Shown here: one piece after another, positions 5,590 through 6,414 of the stretch
Layout: the number at the start of each line of letters is the position of its first letter
How positions within the stretch are numbered: position 1 is the first letter of the stretch
Assembly (NCBI GenBank): GCA_035494855.1
Contig: DATJGR010000210.1
Span: 1-6,414 of the forward strand
DNA from: DATJGR01 sp035494855
Lineage (GTDB): Bacteria > Pseudomonadota > Gammaproteobacteria > Pseudomonadales > Azotimanducaceae
Reading direction: 5' to 3'
DNA length: 6,414 nt
The notes under the pieces: generated by a model
Told to the model about the DNA's origin: nothing
Seen by the model: the letters and a program-made list of their open reading frames with translations, nothing else
Database searches by the model: none
Translations under genes and position numbers: made by a program

Positions 5590-6414
5590 ATGAGCAAGAA
5601 GAAGAACAACCGGCGCACGCCCAAACGTCCGGCCTCTCCGACGTCCGCTACACGGCCTCCCGCCGAAGGCCCCTCGAAGGCGTCGGCAGCGAATCCGCGC
5701 TGGATGATCGTCGCCGGGGTCGTGTCGCTCGCAGCCGCGGCTTTCCTGCTGTGGATGATCAACACGCGTCCGCCGCGCGCGCCAGTTGCAGCGCCGCCTG
5801 CACCGCCAGTGTCGTCGATACCCGTCGTGGTCGCTGCCAATTATTCCGGCAACGAAGCGTGCACGGGTTGCCACACGGCCGAGCACGATGCGTGGCACGG
5901 TTCCGATCACGACCTCGCGATGCAGGTCGCGAACGAAACGTCTGTGCTGGGCAATTTTCAGAACGCGAAGTTCACGTACGCCGGCACAACGTCGACGTTC
6001 TCGAAGCGCGATGGCAAGTTCATCGTCAACACCGATGGTCCCGACGGCCAGCTGCACGACTACGAAATCGGCTTCACGTTCGGCGTGCACCCGCTGCAGC
6101 AGTATCTGATCGATTTTCCCGACGGGCGCAAACAGGCGCTGTCGATCGCGTGGGACTCGAGGCCGAAGGAGGCGGGCGGCCAGCGGTGGTTCCACCTCTA
6201 TTCGAAAGACAACGTGAAGGCCGGCGACTGGCTGCACTGGACGAACTACAGCCAGAACTGGAACTTCACCTGCGCGGAGTGTCACTCCACCGATCTGAAG
6301 AAGAATTTCGACCCCGCGTCGAACGCGTACAAGACGACGTGGGCGGAGATCAACGTGACCTGCGAGGCGTGCCATGGACCCGGCTCCAACCACATCGCCT
6401 GGGCGCACAAGGAA
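5590..6414 (+). CDS. membrane-anchored multiheme c-type cytochrome (3' end outside the window)
   Basis: The first 275 residues are present and the frame is still open at the window end. The first 38 residues are a basic, Pro- and Ser-rich cytoplasmic tail (MSKKKNNRRTPKRP). A membrane helix follows at about 39-57, then a Pro/Ala-rich linker (about 60-80), then the periplasmic cytochrome region. Three CxxCH haem c motifs are visible: Cys91-His95 (CTGCH), Cys228-His232 (CAECH) and Cys258-His262 (CEACH). The first is followed by His99, His103 and His107, possible distal ligands. The layout resembles cytochrome c554/multiheme proteins that often continue into more haem sites and tetratricopeptide repeats; the missing part prevents proof. 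Its likely role is electron transfer at the periplasmic face, and the redox partner is unknown. ATG 5590 has only a weak GAG at 5581-5583 with a 6-base spacer. It follows a strong terminator, so it is probably a separate transcription unit from the sulfatase. Confidence 0.85.
   Translation, partial: MSKKKNNRRTPKRPASPTSATRPPAEGPSKASAANPRWMIVAGVVSLAAAAFLLWMINTRPPRAPVAAPPAPPVSSIPVVVAANYSGNEACTGCHTAEHDAWHGSDHDLAMQVANETSVLGNFQNAKFTYAGTTSTFSKRDGKFIVNTDGPDGQLHDYEIGFTFGVHPLQQYLIDFPDGRKQALSIAWDSRPKEAGGQRWFHLYSKDNVKAGDWLHWTNYSQNWNFTCAECHSTDLKKNFDPASNAYKTTWAEINVTCEACHGPGSNHIAWAHKE

Noticed and set aside
5449..6408. Long minus-strand open frame of 319 codons
   Set aside because: It covers the terminator and the cytochrome gene in antisense. 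The + strand shows three CxxCH motifs and a membrane anchor in good order.

Overview
The window reads as chromosomal DNA of a GC-rich Gram-negative bacterium, most likely a proteobacterium. Coding is dense, third codon positions are mostly G or C, and the genes encode inner-membrane, periplasmic and outer-membrane envelope proteins. No 16S rRNA or other marker is present, so a finer placement would be a guess. All real genes lie on the + strand. No RNA gene, mobile element or CRISPR array was seen, and no gap between genes exceeds about 110 bases.

Layout: the tail of an unidentified gene (1-141) is followed by a 110-base gap with a weak possible promoter. Then come four tightly packed genes for an MCE-type lipid transporter: a permease with an N-terminal STAS-like domain (252-1409), an ATPase (1409-2188), a membrane-anchored MCE substrate-binding protein (2192-3205) and a PqiC-family auxiliary lipoprotein (3220-3810). 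The joints are a 1-base overlap, a 3-base gap and a 14-base gap, as expected of a translationally coupled operon. An 83-base gap with an imperfect direct repeat and a bulged hairpin leads to an exported sulfatase (3894-5507). A strong intrinsic terminator (5528-5560) closes this block. After it begins a membrane-anchored multiheme cytochrome c (5590 to the window end, incomplete).

How they may work together: by family knowledge, permease plus ATPase form the inner-membrane motor of a lipid transporter, the MCE protein forms a hexameric periplasmic conduit, and the lipoprotein probably sits at the outer membrane. The order (permease, ATPase, MCE, lipoprotein) and the absence of mlaB and mlaC in this stretch set it apart from the classic mlaFEDCB operon and suggest a paralogous MCE system. 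The sulfatase is periplasmic or secreted, has every catalytic residue expected of a formylglycine sulfatase, and may share the transporter's transcript because no terminator is visible between them. Whether the sulfatase, transporter and cytochrome share a pathway is inference from position only. I see no clearly unprecedented system; the most interesting feature is the coupling of an MCE transporter to a sulfatase.
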